From Cytophagales bacterium (lineage in GTDB: Bacteria > Bacteroidota > Bacteroidia > Cytophagales > Cyclobacteriaceae), in the NCBI GenBank assembly GCA_033344775.1, contig JAWPMT010000006.1, positions 124,001 through 188,000 on the forward strand: a stretch of 64,000 bases of DNA. The letters are read 5' to 3'. The notes beneath the pieces were generated by a model. That model made no database searches. It was not told where the DNA came from and was given only the letters and a program-made list of their open reading frames with translations. This document shows positions 34,925 through 45,171 of this stretch, in pieces. A program made the position numbers and the translations under genes. The first letter of the stretch is position 1; each line of letters begins with the position of its first letter.

Positions 34925-36013
34925 ATGAATCGATTACTCAAAGCGGGTGTATTCGCCATTTTCACCTTGCTTGTTATCCACGCACAGTCTCAAAACATTC
35001 TTTTAGTTGACAATAGCGCCGGTGCCCCAGGTGGCACTCATGTGTATGCATCGATATCTGATGCACTTTCAGCCGCAGTGGCCGGAGATATTATCCATGT
35101 GAAACCTAGCACGGTTTCCTACGGAGACTTTACCATTACCACAAACGACATTTCTATTTTCGGAGTGGGCTTTAATCCTTCCAAGGATGTGCCCACTTTG
35201 TCCATTTTTGGAACTGTCAATGTCCAAACAGACAATGTTCGCTTAGCCGGCTTGCAAATCACAACGCTTAATGCTGCTGAAAGTCTTTCCGGAACAATTG
35301 CTTTTGATGGATTGACGATCGATGGTTGCAACATACAATCCATTGATATAGGCGATGGTAACGACACCTTTACGAATGTCATCCTGCGTAATAATGTCAT
35401 TGGCCAATTGGGTACTGCAGTTACAACCGCAATCGCCTTAGATGTTAATGCAGGCTCCAGTAGTGTACTCATTACTAACAACGTGATTGCTGGAAGGTCT
35501 TTTGGAAGTCTGGATTGCGATGGAGGTTGTACGATCAGAAACAACATTTTTATTGGAGACGGGACCGGAGAATATGCTTTTGAGACCGTGGGTACTTCAA
35601 CAGTATTCAATAACATTTTCTATGGGAAAAATCCTGCAGCCAGACTCACCTTGTCTGACGTGAGTTTTACCAACAATTTCGCTGTGGGAGCACTGGACAA
35701 TGCACTTGGGACCGGAACAGGGGTTACCGAAACGGGTACCATCACCAGCATCACAGATCCCGCAACAGTATTCGAAGACGCCAATATTGCTGTTCAACAA
35801 TTCTGGGATTTCAGTTGGGATCCGGCAATCGCTACCAGCGCCACTTCATTGATTGGTGCAGGCAACGACGGAACTGATGTTGGCGTAACTGGAAGCACCA
35901 CCGGATGGTCAACCACCGGAACACCTCTTCCCTTGATTCAAGTCATGAACCTTTCTGACATTGTGCGGCAAGGAACAGATCTTGATGTATCAGTACAGGC
36001 CGAAGGGAATTGA
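34925..36013 (+). CDS. Secreted parallel beta-helix-like protein (362 aa)
   Basis: Signal peptide MNRLLKAGVFAIFTLLVIHAQSQ. The mature protein shows repeating short strands with Asn/Gly turns (ISIFGVGFNPSKDVPTLSIF, NVILRNNVIGQL, VLITNNVIAG, CTIRNNIFIGDGTG, TVFNNIFYG). This matches the right-handed beta-helix fold found in surface carbohydrate-active or adhesion proteins. No catalytic set could be identified. The next gene, a giant repeat protein, begins three bases after its stop and is surely in the same operon. There is no T9SS tail on this protein; it ends at a proper stop after LDVSVQAEGN. Confidence 0.8.
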   Translation: MNRLLKAGVFAIFTLLVIHAQSQNILLVDNSAGAPGGTHVYASISDALSAAVAGDIIHVKPSTVSYGDFTITTNDISIFGVGFNPSKDVPTLSIFGTVNVQTDNVRLAGLQITTLNAAESLSGTIAFDGLTIDGCNIQSIDIGDGNDTFTNVILRNNVIGQLGTAVTTAIALDVNAGSSSVLITNNVIAGRSFGSLDCDGGCTIRNNIFIGDGTGEYAFETVGTSTVFNNIFYGKNPAARLTLSDVSFTNNFAVGALDNALGTGTGVTETGTITSITDPATVFEDANIAVQQFWDFSWDPAIATSATSLIGAGNDGTDVGVTGSTTGWSTTGTPLPLIQVMNLSDIVRQGTDLDVSVQAEGN

Positions 36014-36016
36014 TCC

Positions 36017-39000
36017 GTGAAAAGATTTCTGATTCTACTCGGACTCTTGCACGCCGGGTTGGTCCTTAAAAGTCAGGAGACCATCAGTGCACTGGAGCAT
36101 TTTATTGATGACGACCCTGGTTACGGAGCAGCAACATCTGTTTCGATCACTAGCGGAACCTCTATTTCAGAAAGTTTACAGATCAATACCAGTTCATTAA
36201 GCATCGGTTTTCACACCCTGTTTATCCGAGTTCAAAATAGTGCCGGAGCATGGGGCATTCCGGAATCTAGGCTGGTTTATGTAGACCCTTCAGGAACTGG
36301 CATTGTGAATATCCAAAGTTTGGAATATTTCATTGATGATGATCCTGGATATGGAAGTGGGACAGCATTTACGGCTTTTACCGCCGCTCAGGCAATTTCT
36401 CAAATGGAATCGGTAGCTACATCCAGCTTGTCTGTAGGCTTTCATACCTTGTACGTTCGCGCTCAGGCAGAAGGCGGCAGCTGGGGCATTCCTGAACCTC
36501 GACTGATTTATGTAGATCCTTCCGGAACGGGTATTGTAAACATTCAAAGTCTCGAATATTTCATTGATGATGATCCTGGATATGGAAGTGGGACAGCATT
36601 TACGGCTTTTACCGCCGCTCAGGCAATTTCTCAAGTGGAATCGGTAGCTACATCCAGCTTGTCTGAAGGCTTTCATACCTTGTACGTTCGCGCTCAGGCA
36701 GAAGGGGGCAGCTGGGGCATTCCTGAGCCTCGACTGATTTATGTAGATCCTTCCGGAACGGGTATTGTAAACATTCAAAGTCTCGAATATTTCATCGATG
36801 ATGATCCTGGGTATGGAAATGGGACAGCATTTACTGCTTTTACCGCCGCTCAGGCAATTTCTCAAATGGAATCGGTGAATACTTCCGCATTATCTGTAGG
36901 GTTTCATACCTTATTCGTTCGTGCTCAGGCCGAAGGTGGCAGTTGGGGCATTCCCGAATCAAGGCTTATTTATGTGGATCCATCAGGCACCGGAACGGTT
37001 AATATTGATCAATTGGAATATTTCATCGATGATGATCCTGGCTACGGAAATGGGACTGGTTTCACGGCCTTTTCCGCTGCTCAGGTGATTTCTGAAATGG
37101 AAACGGTCAGCACTTCGTCTCTGTCAACGGGATTCCATACCCTTTTCTTACGAGCCAGGGCTGAAGGTGGTAGCTGGGGAATACCTGAATCTCGATTGAT
37201 CTATGTCGACCCTTCGGGAATTGGGATGGTGAACATTGAGAGCCTGGAATACTTTTTCGATGATGATCCCGGGTACGGAAATGGGACGGCATTTACCGCC
37301 TTCACGGCTGAGGAAGTTGTCTCTCAAATGGAATCCTTACCGACCAGTACATTGAGTTTGGGCTTTCATCGATTATTTATTCGTGCAAAGGCTGAAGGTG
37401 GCAGTTGGGGCATTCCTGAATCGCGATTGGTATATGTAGATCAATCAGGACCAGGGCCAGCAATTGTAGACAAACTGGAGTATTTCATTGGGGATGATCC
37501 CGGCTTTGGAAACGGTACCGACATCCCGGTAACGAGTGGAATATCCATCGATGAAATGTTTACCGTTTTGAGCTCATCGCTTGTAGTTGGTCAAAATCAA
37601 ATTACCATCAGGGCAAGGGATGAAAATGGTCGCTGGGGCATCGGTGAAACGCGAACATTTACCAATTATGCACCCTCCAGAGAATTGGATTCAGTTTCCC
37701 TGATCGCCATTTATGATGAAACAGCAGGAGCAAGCTGGACCAACAACGCCAATTGGCTATCCACCGATATCGATAATTGGTTTGGGGTTACTGTTTCCGG
37801 GGATCGAGTTACGGAACTGGATCTTAACAACAATAATCTGGTTGGTGTTTTACCCGAGGCTTTCGGTTTTCTGGAAGAAGCGATTTCTTATGACCTGTCT
37901 TCAAATCAATTGACTGATTCGGTTCCGTCCAGCATCGATTTGTTGATCAACCTGGGTCAACTCACTTTGGATGATAATATCCTTTCTGATTTTCCAAATG
38001 TGACCCTGGCTTCCCTTAATACGCTCAATCTGGACTCCAATGCTTTTGAATTCGGAGCGCTGGAACCTTACGCTTCGGTTAGTTCCTTCACCTATGATAA
38101 CCAGGCCACTCTATCGACAGATCTTGATACCCTGGTCAACGTAGGAGATACGTTTGATCATACATTTGATGTCTCTGGAAGCAACAACGTTTATCAATGG
38201 ACTTTGAACGGATCGGCCATTTCGGGAGCAACTACCAATAACCTCAACTTGTCTATTAATCCCGTCGATACTGGGGCCTATGTTTTAGAAGTAACCAATA
38301 CGGAACTTCCTGACCTGGCCTTACAATCGGGCGTGTTGAATTATCGTATCCCTATCCTTCAGGCAGATTCGATGTTGCTCGTGGAGTTATACAATCAGAC
38401 CGATGGCACTAATTGGACTGACAATACCGGGTGGCTAAGTGATAACCTGAGCAATTGGATGGGAGTAACCCTTGTCAGCGATCGTGTTTCCCAGGTTGAC
38501 CTTTCATCTAATGCCCTTCAGGGTGAAGCACCAGGTGACCTTTTGTATTTGGAGGAACTCACACAAATGAACTTGTCTGGCAATTCATTGACCGCCATTC
38601 CGGACTTATCAAGTATTGCGGGTTTAACAAATTTTGATGTTTCCTCCAACCTTTTGGAGTTCGACGATCTGGAACCTAATGCCTCGATTTCGGGATTGGT
38701 GTATACTCCTCAGGCTGAATTAACATCGGATCGAGACACCTTGCATAAGGTAGATGAAGCATTGACATTCAGCATCGTGACGGGAGGCAGTAATGCTTAT
38801 CAATGGAACAAGGACAATACTGCGATTACTGGTGAAACCAATGCGTCATTGACGTTTGCTACTCCTAATTTCGACGATGAAGGGACCTATCAGCTAGACG
38901 TTACGAATTCCAGCCTTCCCGATCTGACACTTTCCACTGGAGACATTAACCTGTCCATTGATGCTATTGAACGAGATAGTACGGCATTGGTCGCATTTTA

Positions 39001-41839
39001 TAATGCCCTGGGAGGAGCGAGCTGGACCAATAATTCGAACTGGCTCACCGGAAATCTTGGTACATGGAATGGCGTGACCCTGGGTGGTCATAAGGTAAGC
39101 CAAATTGAACTGCCTTCGAATAATCTGAATGGTGACGTCCCGGGTGAACTGTCTGAAGTTGACCAACTGGAAGTCATTGACTTGTCTGGAAATGGCTTGA
39201 CGGGACTTCCAAATCTTTCTCCCTTAGCTCTGGCGACAACAATAAACGTCAGTGGCAATGCACTCGAATTTGACGATCTGGAATCAAATAGTTCATTAGA
39301 AAGTGTGATGAATTACAGTCCGCAGGCTGTATTGTCTTCGGATATAGATACGTTGGTTGCTCTTGGATCCAATATGTCGCTCCAATTGATGACAGCAGGA
39401 GCCAACAACTCTTACCAATGGCAAAAGGATAATACAAACATTGATGGTGAAACCAATGATGCAATAGCATTGAACCCAATTGCTTTTGATGATGCCGGGG
39501 AATATGTCTTGCAGGTCAATAATACCTCCTTTCCGGATTTAACACTTGCCTCAGGATTGTTCCGAGTCAAGGTGAGCTCCATAAGTCGGGACAGTACAGC
39601 ATTGGTCAATTTGTACAACGCCTTGAATGGGACCAATTGGCCGAAACAGGATAACTGGCTATCCGGAACCCTCGATACCTGGCAAGGTGTGGTGATCGGT
39701 GAAGATAAAGTGGTCGGCCTAAACCTTTCGGACAATAATTTATCCGGAGAGGTCCCCTCTGATTTATTGGACATAGATCAAATCGATTCATTGGATTTAT
39801 CAGGCAATGCCCTGACTGGATTACCCGTTCTGACCAGTCTTTCTCTAGCGACAAAAATCAATTTGAGTGAAAACCAGTTGGATTTTGGGGACCTGGAAGG
39901 AAATGAATCCATTGAGACCCTATTGACCTATGCACCACAAGCTAATTTGACGGAGGATAGCGAACTGCTAGTAGAGATTGGAGAACAAGCCGTTTTCACG
40001 GTGAATGAGGAAAGTGCAGGCGCTTCATATCAATGGCAAAAAGATGACGTTGATCTTGATGGAGAGAATGGTCTTTCCCTGACCATTGATGATACCCAGA
40101 TAGAGGCAGAAGGCTTTTATGTCCTGGGGGCCTCCCATCCAGACTTTCCAGACCTGTCGCTTAGCAGTGGTAAATTTCAATTAAAAGTTAGTTCCCTGCA
40201 AAGGGATCGCATTGCGTTATTGAATATCTATGAGGCTACAGGTGGTGCTGACTGGGTCAGCGATGCCAATCTTTGGCCAGGTCAGGACATCAGTACCTGG
40301 GTTGGTATCCGCATTGCGAACAACCGGGTGGTTGAAATTGATCTCGAAAATGAGGGAATGATTGGTGATCTTCCGAGTGATATCAATGATATCAGGAATT
40401 TGGAACTGGTCAACCTTTCCAATAACAAGTTGACTGGAATTCCTACCATACAGGGATTAGATCAATTGACCTCCTTCAACGTCTCAGTAAACTTCCTGGA
40501 TTTTGGTGACCTTGAACCCAATACCGAAGTAACAGGGATTACCTACACACCTCAGCAACCTTTCGGAAGTACCGAATCCATCTTATCACCAAAAAGCACA
40601 AATGTGCTATTGGACCGATCTGTGAGTGGTTCGGCGAATGTGTATGCCTGGACTGTCAATGGACCCGTTGCTTCAGGTGTGATTGAAGACGCCACCAATG
40701 GCACTTTGACTGTCACCGATATTGATTACAATAACATGGGTACCTATCAAGTCGCGATTACTAACGAAAATGTTTCTGGCCTGACCCTTGAAAGTCAACC
40801 TTTCGACGTGTTAGCTACGGTCGACATTTCATTGTTGCCATTGTACCGCGACATTGATGACGAATTGACCATATTGGACGAAGGGGATGCGCAGCTGCAT
40901 CGTGTTACGGATTTGGGGGGATTCGATTCCTTGAGTACGGTGGCTCTGGCGGGTGATGCGATCATTTTTGATGAGGTAGTATTGGACAATTATCTTATTT
41001 CTGTTAATACCGATACTTTGCTGATTCGTCAAAAAGACACACGGACCGATTCCGTTCGAGTACTTCCGTCTTACTACAGGTCCACTTTTCTCTGGGAAGA
41101 GGCAGATACGATTTTCCTTAGAGACATATTAGAGGACACCATATTCTTGCAGCAGCGCCCGAGGGTGGCACTGGATGGAGACGGTGAAGTAGGCCTACTC
41201 GTAGAAAGTGATTTTCTGGAGAATCGAGGAAAAGAAGCACAACGCATTGAAGCACGTAGAAAAGTGAAGCGTGCGGGGTGTTCTCTTAGAAGAAGGCGTC
41301 GAGCCAGTGGTGGAAGGCCCGAAAATGAAGGCGAATTCGAGCTCGTGGCGTATAAAGAAACCGATGATAATGGTCGGGTGACGTTTGAAAATCTACCTCC
41401 GGATACTTATCGACTGAACATCGAATATCCGGGTATTCCTATGGATCCAAATACCTTCATTGAATTTGAAGTCGGAGCCAATGGAATGGAAGATAATGTA
41501 CTCGAATTGGAAGCCACGATTACCGAGGAGGGAATTGCTGTGGAATTGGTGGAGGAACTAGGTTTCCTTCGCAACTACTTCAAAGACCTGTCTATTTACC
41601 CTAACCCTGTAACCAATGAGTTGAACATCTCTTATGAGAAGTTGATGTCGAAACATGTTTCGGTGCAACTGCTCAACTTACAGGGGCAGTTAATGCTGGA
41701 AAGAAAAGTACAGCAAGGACTTGAACAACGAATGGAATTGGATATGTCGGATTTTGACACTGGAATCTACTTGTTGCGATTCATCGATCGTTCGTATAAA
41801 ATTCCTTCGATTGTTACTTACCGAGTGATGAAACAATAA
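36017..41839 (+). CDS. Giant T9SS surface protein with seven 77-aa repeats, LRR/Ig-like modules and sorting tail (1940 aa)
   Basis: GTG start at 36017, three bases after the previous stop; signal peptide-like MKRFLILLGLLHAGLVLKSQ. Seven repeat units of 76-77 residues (LEYFIDDDPGYG...YVDPSGTG) run to about residue 550. Five larger modules of about 205 residues then each combine a leucine-rich part (NWLTGNLGTWNGVTL, LEVIDLSGNGLTGLP) with an Ig-like part (AGANNSYQWQKDNTNI, GEYVLQVNNTSFPDLTL). A Cys/Arg-rich patch (KRAGCSLRRRRR) precedes a Cna-B-like segment, and the end LSIYPNPVTNELNISYEKL to KIPSIVTYRVMKQ is a type A T9SS sorting domain. It is probably a surface adhesin or scaffold. Confidence 0.9.
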   Translation: MKRFLILLGLLHAGLVLKSQETISALEHFIDDDPGYGAATSVSITSGTSISESLQINTSSLSIGFHTLFIRVQNSAGAWGIPESRLVYVDPSGTGIVNIQSLEYFIDDDPGYGSGTAFTAFTAAQAISQMESVATSSLSVGFHTLYVRAQAEGGSWGIPEPRLIYVDPSGTGIVNIQSLEYFIDDDPGYGSGTAFTAFTAAQAISQVESVATSSLSEGFHTLYVRAQAEGGSWGIPEPRLIYVDPSGTGIVNIQSLEYFIDDDPGYGNGTAFTAFTAAQAISQMESVNTSALSVGFHTLFVRAQAEGGSWGIPESRLIYVDPSGTGTVNIDQLEYFIDDDPGYGNGTGFTAFSAAQVISEMETVSTSSLSTGFHTLFLRARAEGGSWGIPESRLIYVDPSGIGMVNIESLEYFFDDDPGYGNGTAFTAFTAEEVVSQMESLPTSTLSLGFHRLFIRAKAEGGSWGIPESRLVYVDQSGPGPAIVDKLEYFIGDDPGFGNGTDIPVTSGISIDEMFTVLSSSLVVGQNQITIRARDENGRWGIGETRTFTNYAPSRELDSVSLIAIYDETAGASWTNNANWLSTDIDNWFGVTVSGDRVTELDLNNNNLVGVLPEAFGFLEEAISYDLSSNQLTDSVPSSIDLLINLGQLTLDDNILSDFPNVTLASLNTLNLDSNAFEFGALEPYASVSSFTYDNQATLSTDLDTLVNVGDTFDHTFDVSGSNNVYQWTLNGSAISGATTNNLNLSINPVDTGAYVLEVTNTELPDLALQSGVLNYRIPILQADSMLLVELYNQTDGTNWTDNTGWLSDNLSNWMGVTLVSDRVSQVDLSSNALQGEAPGDLLYLEELTQMNLSGNSLTAIPDLSSIAGLTNFDVSSNLLEFDDLEPNASISGLVYTPQAELTSDRDTLHKVDEALTFSIVTGGSNAYQWNKDNTAITGETNASLTFATPNFDDEGTYQLDVTNSSLPDLTLSTGDINLSIDAIERDSTALVAFYNALGGASWTNNSNWLTGNLGTWNGVTLGGHKVSQIELPSNNLNGDVPGELSEVDQLEVIDLSGNGLTGLPNLSPLALATTINVSGNALEFDDLESNSSLESVMNYSPQAVLSSDIDTLVALGSNMSLQLMTAGANNSYQWQKDNTNIDGETNDAIALNPIAFDDAGEYVLQVNNTSFPDLTLASGLFRVKVSSISRDSTALVNLYNALNGTNWPKQDNWLSGTLDTWQGVVIGEDKVVGLNLSDNNLSGEVPSDLLDIDQIDSLDLSGNALTGLPVLTSLSLATKINLSENQLDFGDLEGNESIETLLTYAPQANLTEDSELLVEIGEQAVFTVNEESAGASYQWQKDDVDLDGENGLSLTIDDTQIEAEGFYVLGASHPDFPDLSLSSGKFQLKVSSLQRDRIALLNIYEATGGADWVSDANLWPGQDISTWVGIRIANNRVVEIDLENEGMIGDLPSDINDIRNLELVNLSNNKLTGIPTIQGLDQLTSFNVSVNFLDFGDLEPNTEVTGITYTPQQPFGSTESILSPKSTNVLLDRSVSGSANVYAWTVNGPVASGVIEDATNGTLTVTDIDYNNMGTYQVAITNENVSGLTLESQPFDVLATVDISLLPLYRDIDDELTILDEGDAQLHRVTDLGGFDSLSTVALAGDAIIFDEVVLDNYLISVNTDTLLIRQKDTRTDSVRVLPSYYRSTFLWEEADTIFLRDILEDTIFLQQRPRVALDGDGEVGLLVESDFLENRGKEAQRIEARRKVKRAGCSLRRRRRASGGRPENEGEFELVAYKETDDNGRVTFENLPPDTYRLNIEYPGIPMDPNTFIEFEVGANGMEDNVLELEATITEEGIAVELVEELGFLRNYFKDLSIYPNPVTNELNISYEKLMSKHVSVQLLNLQGQLMLERKVQQGLEQRMELDMSDFDTGIYLLRFIDRSYKIPSIVTYRVMKQ
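36095..37708 (+). repeat. Seven tandem coding repeats of 228-231 bp
   Basis: Unit starts lie at about 36095, 36323, 36554, 36785, 37016, 37247 and 37478, a spacing of 228 and then 231 bases. Units 2 and 3 differ at only four of 231 bases by my count, so they arose by recent duplication. Later units diverge more, and unit 7 is the most divergent. Confidence 0.9.
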
Positions 41840-41847
41840 TGAAAAAA

Positions 41848-41895
41848 GGCGGTACTATTGAAAACAGGTTCAATAGTACCGCCTAATTTTTTTGA
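41848..41895 (+). terminator. Rho-independent terminator after the giant surface protein
   Basis: GGCGGTACTATTGAA and TTCAATAGTACCGCC form a perfect 15-base stem around AACAGG, followed by AATTTTTTTGAG. A-runs precede it, so it could also stop convergent transcription from the DUF4834 gene. Confidence 0.9.
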
Positions 41896-41932
41896 GAATA
41901 TAGAAATCTGACTATTTCTCTAAGGTGTTTTC

Positions 41933-42169
41933 TTATTCCTTCACTTCCTCATAATCGACATACTCTCCTCCTTTAAAATCTCCACCACCTTTTTTCTTCT
42001 TATCAGGTGCATAATCAACATTGAGATTGGTTCCAGGAGGGCGTTTGGGAGGCTGGTTGCGCTGTGGGCGCTGTGCCGAACCTCCCAGGGTAAGGATCTT
42101 AAAGAAGAATCCACCTACCTTATAAAGGATGTAGCTAATAAAGAATACGATCAATAAAAACTTAATCAT
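41933..42169 (-). CDS. DUF4834-family small membrane protein (78 aa)
   Basis: One N-terminal membrane helix (MIKFLLIVFFISYILYKVGG) is followed by a Pro/Lys-rich cytoplasmic tail (RPQRNQPPKRPPGTNL, KKKKGGGDFKGGEYVDYEEV). This hydrophobic helix plus disordered basic and acidic tail is the DUF4834 pattern found in Bacteroidota. Role unknown. It lies 12 bases downstream of carB on the minus strand, so it is probably translated from the same mRNA. Confidence 0.75.
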   Translation of the reverse strand: MIKFLLIVFFISYILYKVGGFFFKILTLGGSAQRPQRNQPPKRPPGTNLNVDYAPDKKKKGGGDFKGGEYVDYEEVKE

Positions 42170-42181
42170 ATCTCCTTATAC

Positions 42182-44998
42182 TTATTTACTGAGGAAGCGG
42201 TTTCGTTCAGCATAAACATCCAGGAAATAATCATCCATTAAGTCATCGATGAAGTAGATCGCTTCTCCGGTAGACTTCATTTCAGGTCCTAATTCCTTGT
42301 TTACATTCGGGAACTTGTGGAAAGAGAATACCGGCTCCTTGATGGCATATCCTTTTTTCACAGGGTTGAACTCCAGGTCCGTCACTTTTTTGTCACCCAA
42401 CAATACCTTCGTCGCATAATTCACGTAAGGTTCCTGATATGCTTTACAGATGAACGGCACCGTTCTGGACGCTCTTGGGTTCGCTTCAATGATGTATACT
42501 TTATCATCTTTGACCGCAAACTGGATGTTGATCAGACCAACCGTTTCCAGGGCGATAGCAATTCTTTTGGTGTAATCCTCAATTTGTCGCATGACAAAAT
42601 CTCCCAGATTGTAAGGAGGGAGTACCGCATATGAATCCCCAGAGTGGATTCCTGCTGGTTCGATATGCTGCATGATCCCAATGATATAGACATTCTCGCC
42701 ATCGCAAATGGCATCTGCCTCTGCTTCGATAGCGCCTTCCAGGAAGTGATCCAACAAGATACGACCATCCATTTTCTTGGAAAGTAGTTTCACCACATGC
42801 TCTTCCAGCTCTTCCTCATTGATTACAATTTTCATGCTCTGTCCACCAAGCACGTATGAAGGACGAACCAATAATGGGAATCCGATTTCTTTGCAAAGCT
42901 CCAGGGCTTCGTCCGCATCTTCGATGGTGCCATATTCCGGATAAGGAATCTCCAATTCCTTCAACAGATCAGAAAAACGACCTCTATCTTCTGCCAGATC
43001 CAGTGCATGAAAACTTGTTCCAAGGATCTTAATATTATAGCGATTGAGTTTTTCCGCCAGTTTTAGGGCAGTTTGACCTCCCAATTGTACGATGACTCCC
43101 TCTGGCTTCTCGTGCAAAATGATGTCATAGATGTGTTCCCAAAAGACTGGCTCGAAGTACAGCTTATCCGCGACATCAAAGTCCGTGGATACCGTCTCCG
43201 GGTTACAGTTGATCATGATGGTCTCATAACCCGCTTCCTTCGCGGCAAGCACACCATGCACACAGGAATAATCAAACTCAATCCCTTGCCCGATTCGGTT
43301 AGGCCCAGATCCCAGAACTACTACTTTCTTCTTGTCGGTAACGATGGACTCGTTTTCATCCGCAAATGTTGAATAGTAGTAAGGCGTCTGTGCTTCAAAC
43401 TCCGCCGCGCAAGTATCCACCAGTTTATAAACTCTCCTGATACCCAGATCATTTCTTTTGGTAAACACTTCACTCTCCATACACTTCACCAAATGCGCAA
43501 TTTGGCGATCTGCGTACCCTTTTTCCTTGGCAGTCTTCAATAGGCCTGCAGGAATCGTATCGAGGGTATATTGCTCCATCTCATGATCGAGCTGCACCAA
43601 TTCTTCAATCTGATTAAGGAACCATGGATCGATTTTGGTCTCTTTGAAAATCCGCTTGAACGGGATACCTAGCTTGAATGCATCATAAATGTGGAACAAC
43701 CGATCCCACGATGCATTGCCAAGGCTATGTATAATCTCCGCCTGGTCCGTCAATTCTTTACCATCCGCACCGAGACCATTTCTTTTGATCTCCAGTGACT
43801 GACAAGCTTTTTGAAGGGCTTCCTGGAAATTACGTCCAATTCCCATGGCCTCCCCTACTGCTTTCATCTGCAGACCGAGCTTACGATCAGATCCCTTGAA
43901 CTTATCGAAATTCCAGCGTGGGATCTTCACAATGACATAATCCAAAGCAGGCTCGAATAACGCCGAAGTAGTTTTCGTGATCTGATTTTTAAGCTCATCG
44001 AGGTTATATCCAATGGCCAGTTTGGCCGCCACCTTCGCAATCGGATAACCAGTTGCTTTAGAAGCCAGCGCAGATGATCGGGATACCCTTGGGTTGATCT
44101 CAATCCCTATGATCTGATCAGTTTCCGGGCTTACGGCAAACTGCACGTTACAACCACCAGCAAACTGACCGATCCCATCCATCATTTTGATGGCTAGATC
44201 CCGCATTCTTTGATAAACCGTATCCGGCAAGGTCATGGCAGGTGCCACGGTGATTGAATCCCCAGTATGAATACCCATCGGGTCGAAGTTCTCAATTGAA
44301 CAGATGATGATCACATTGCCCGCTCCATCTCGCAACAGTTCTAACTCATATTCTTTCCACCCGAGAATACTTTGCTCTACCAACACCTCATGGATTGGGG
44401 AGGCTTTGAGCCCTCGATCAAGGGCAACATCAAATTCTTCAGCGCTGTTGACAAAACCGCCACCGTATCCTCCGAGCGTGAAAGAAGGCCGGATCACCAA
44501 TGGAAAGCCGATTTCCTGTGCGATTTCTTTCCCTTTCAAAAAAGAAGTAGCTGTTTCTCCCCTACAGACATCTACATCCAGCTCCTTCATCTTCAGACGG
44601 AATTTCTCCCGGTCTTCAGTCGTTTCAATGGCATTGATATCTACGCCAATGATCCTCACATCATTCTTCTCCCAAATACCCGCCTGATCACATTCGATCG
44701 CAAGGTTTAGGGCCGTCTGACCTCCCATCGTAGGCAGCACCGCATCTATCTGAGGATGTTCTTTCAGGATCTCCCTGATCGACTGTTTGTTCAAAGGTTT
44801 CAAATAGATGTGATCAGCGGTCACCGGATCTGTCATGATGGTAGCCGGATTCGAGTTGATCAGGATCACTTCAATTCCTTCTTCCCGCAACGATCTTGAG
44901 GCTTGGGAACCAGAGTAATCGAATTCGCAGGCCTGACCGATGATAATCGGACCACTTCCGATGATCAGAATGGATTTGATGGAGGTATCTCTAGGCAT
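42182..44998 (-). CDS. carB: Carbamoyl-phosphate synthase large subunit (938 aa)
   Basis: CarB makes carbamoyl phosphate from bicarbonate, ammonia (from glutamine via CarA) and two ATP for arginine and pyrimidine synthesis. Two homologous halves are visible: the first starts ILIIGSGPIIIGQACEFDYSG (10-30) and the second VVVLGSGPNRIGQGIEFDYS (about 556). Each has an ATP-grasp domain with GFPLVIRPSFTLGG or GFPLLVRPSYVLGG and IGIEINPRVSRSSALASKATG. The chain is about 135 residues shorter than E. coli CarB (1073) because the C-terminal MGS-like allosteric domain is missing; it ends in YAERNRFLSK. carA is not adjacent. Confidence 0.96.
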   Translation of the reverse strand: MPRDTSIKSILIIGSGPIIIGQACEFDYSGSQASRSLREEGIEVILINSNPATIMTDPVTADHIYLKPLNKQSIREILKEHPQIDAVLPTMGGQTALNLAIECDQAGIWEKNDVRIIGVDINAIETTEDREKFRLKMKELDVDVCRGETATSFLKGKEIAQEIGFPLVIRPSFTLGGYGGGFVNSAEEFDVALDRGLKASPIHEVLVEQSILGWKEYELELLRDGAGNVIIICSIENFDPMGIHTGDSITVAPAMTLPDTVYQRMRDLAIKMMDGIGQFAGGCNVQFAVSPETDQIIGIEINPRVSRSSALASKATGYPIAKVAAKLAIGYNLDELKNQITKTTSALFEPALDYVIVKIPRWNFDKFKGSDRKLGLQMKAVGEAMGIGRNFQEALQKACQSLEIKRNGLGADGKELTDQAEIIHSLGNASWDRLFHIYDAFKLGIPFKRIFKETKIDPWFLNQIEELVQLDHEMEQYTLDTIPAGLLKTAKEKGYADRQIAHLVKCMESEVFTKRNDLGIRRVYKLVDTCAAEFEAQTPYYYSTFADENESIVTDKKKVVVLGSGPNRIGQGIEFDYSCVHGVLAAKEAGYETIMINCNPETVSTDFDVADKLYFEPVFWEHIYDIILHEKPEGVIVQLGGQTALKLAEKLNRYNIKILGTSFHALDLAEDRGRFSDLLKELEIPYPEYGTIEDADEALELCKEIGFPLLVRPSYVLGGQSMKIVINEEELEEHVVKLLSKKMDGRILLDHFLEGAIEAEADAICDGENVYIIGIMQHIEPAGIHSGDSYAVLPPYNLGDFVMRQIEDYTKRIAIALETVGLINIQFAVKDDKVYIIEANPRASRTVPFICKAYQEPYVNYATKVLLGDKKVTDLEFNPVKKGYAIKEPVFSFHKFPNVNKELGPEMKSTGEAIYFIDDLMDDYFLDVYAERNRFLSK

Positions 44999-45171
44999 TA
45001 GTAGGGTTTATTCTTTTTAGGAACCGACGAGCAGATTTACGTAAGCTCAAATTGAGGCAAAAGTATATTGTGCCAAGAGGATAGAAAAAGATCAGGCCTT
45101 TTATTTTATCAAGGAATTGATCAAAGGTTTTTCAATAGGTTTAAATCCAGTTGGAATCCTTGGGGGATTGG

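Noticed and set aside
36290-37708. Regularly spaced repeats resembling a CRISPR-like or satellite array
   Set aside because: The units are 228-231 bases, contain no unique spacers and keep one continuous reading frame, so they are coding protein repeats. The minus-strand frame over 36290-36865 is a shadow of them.
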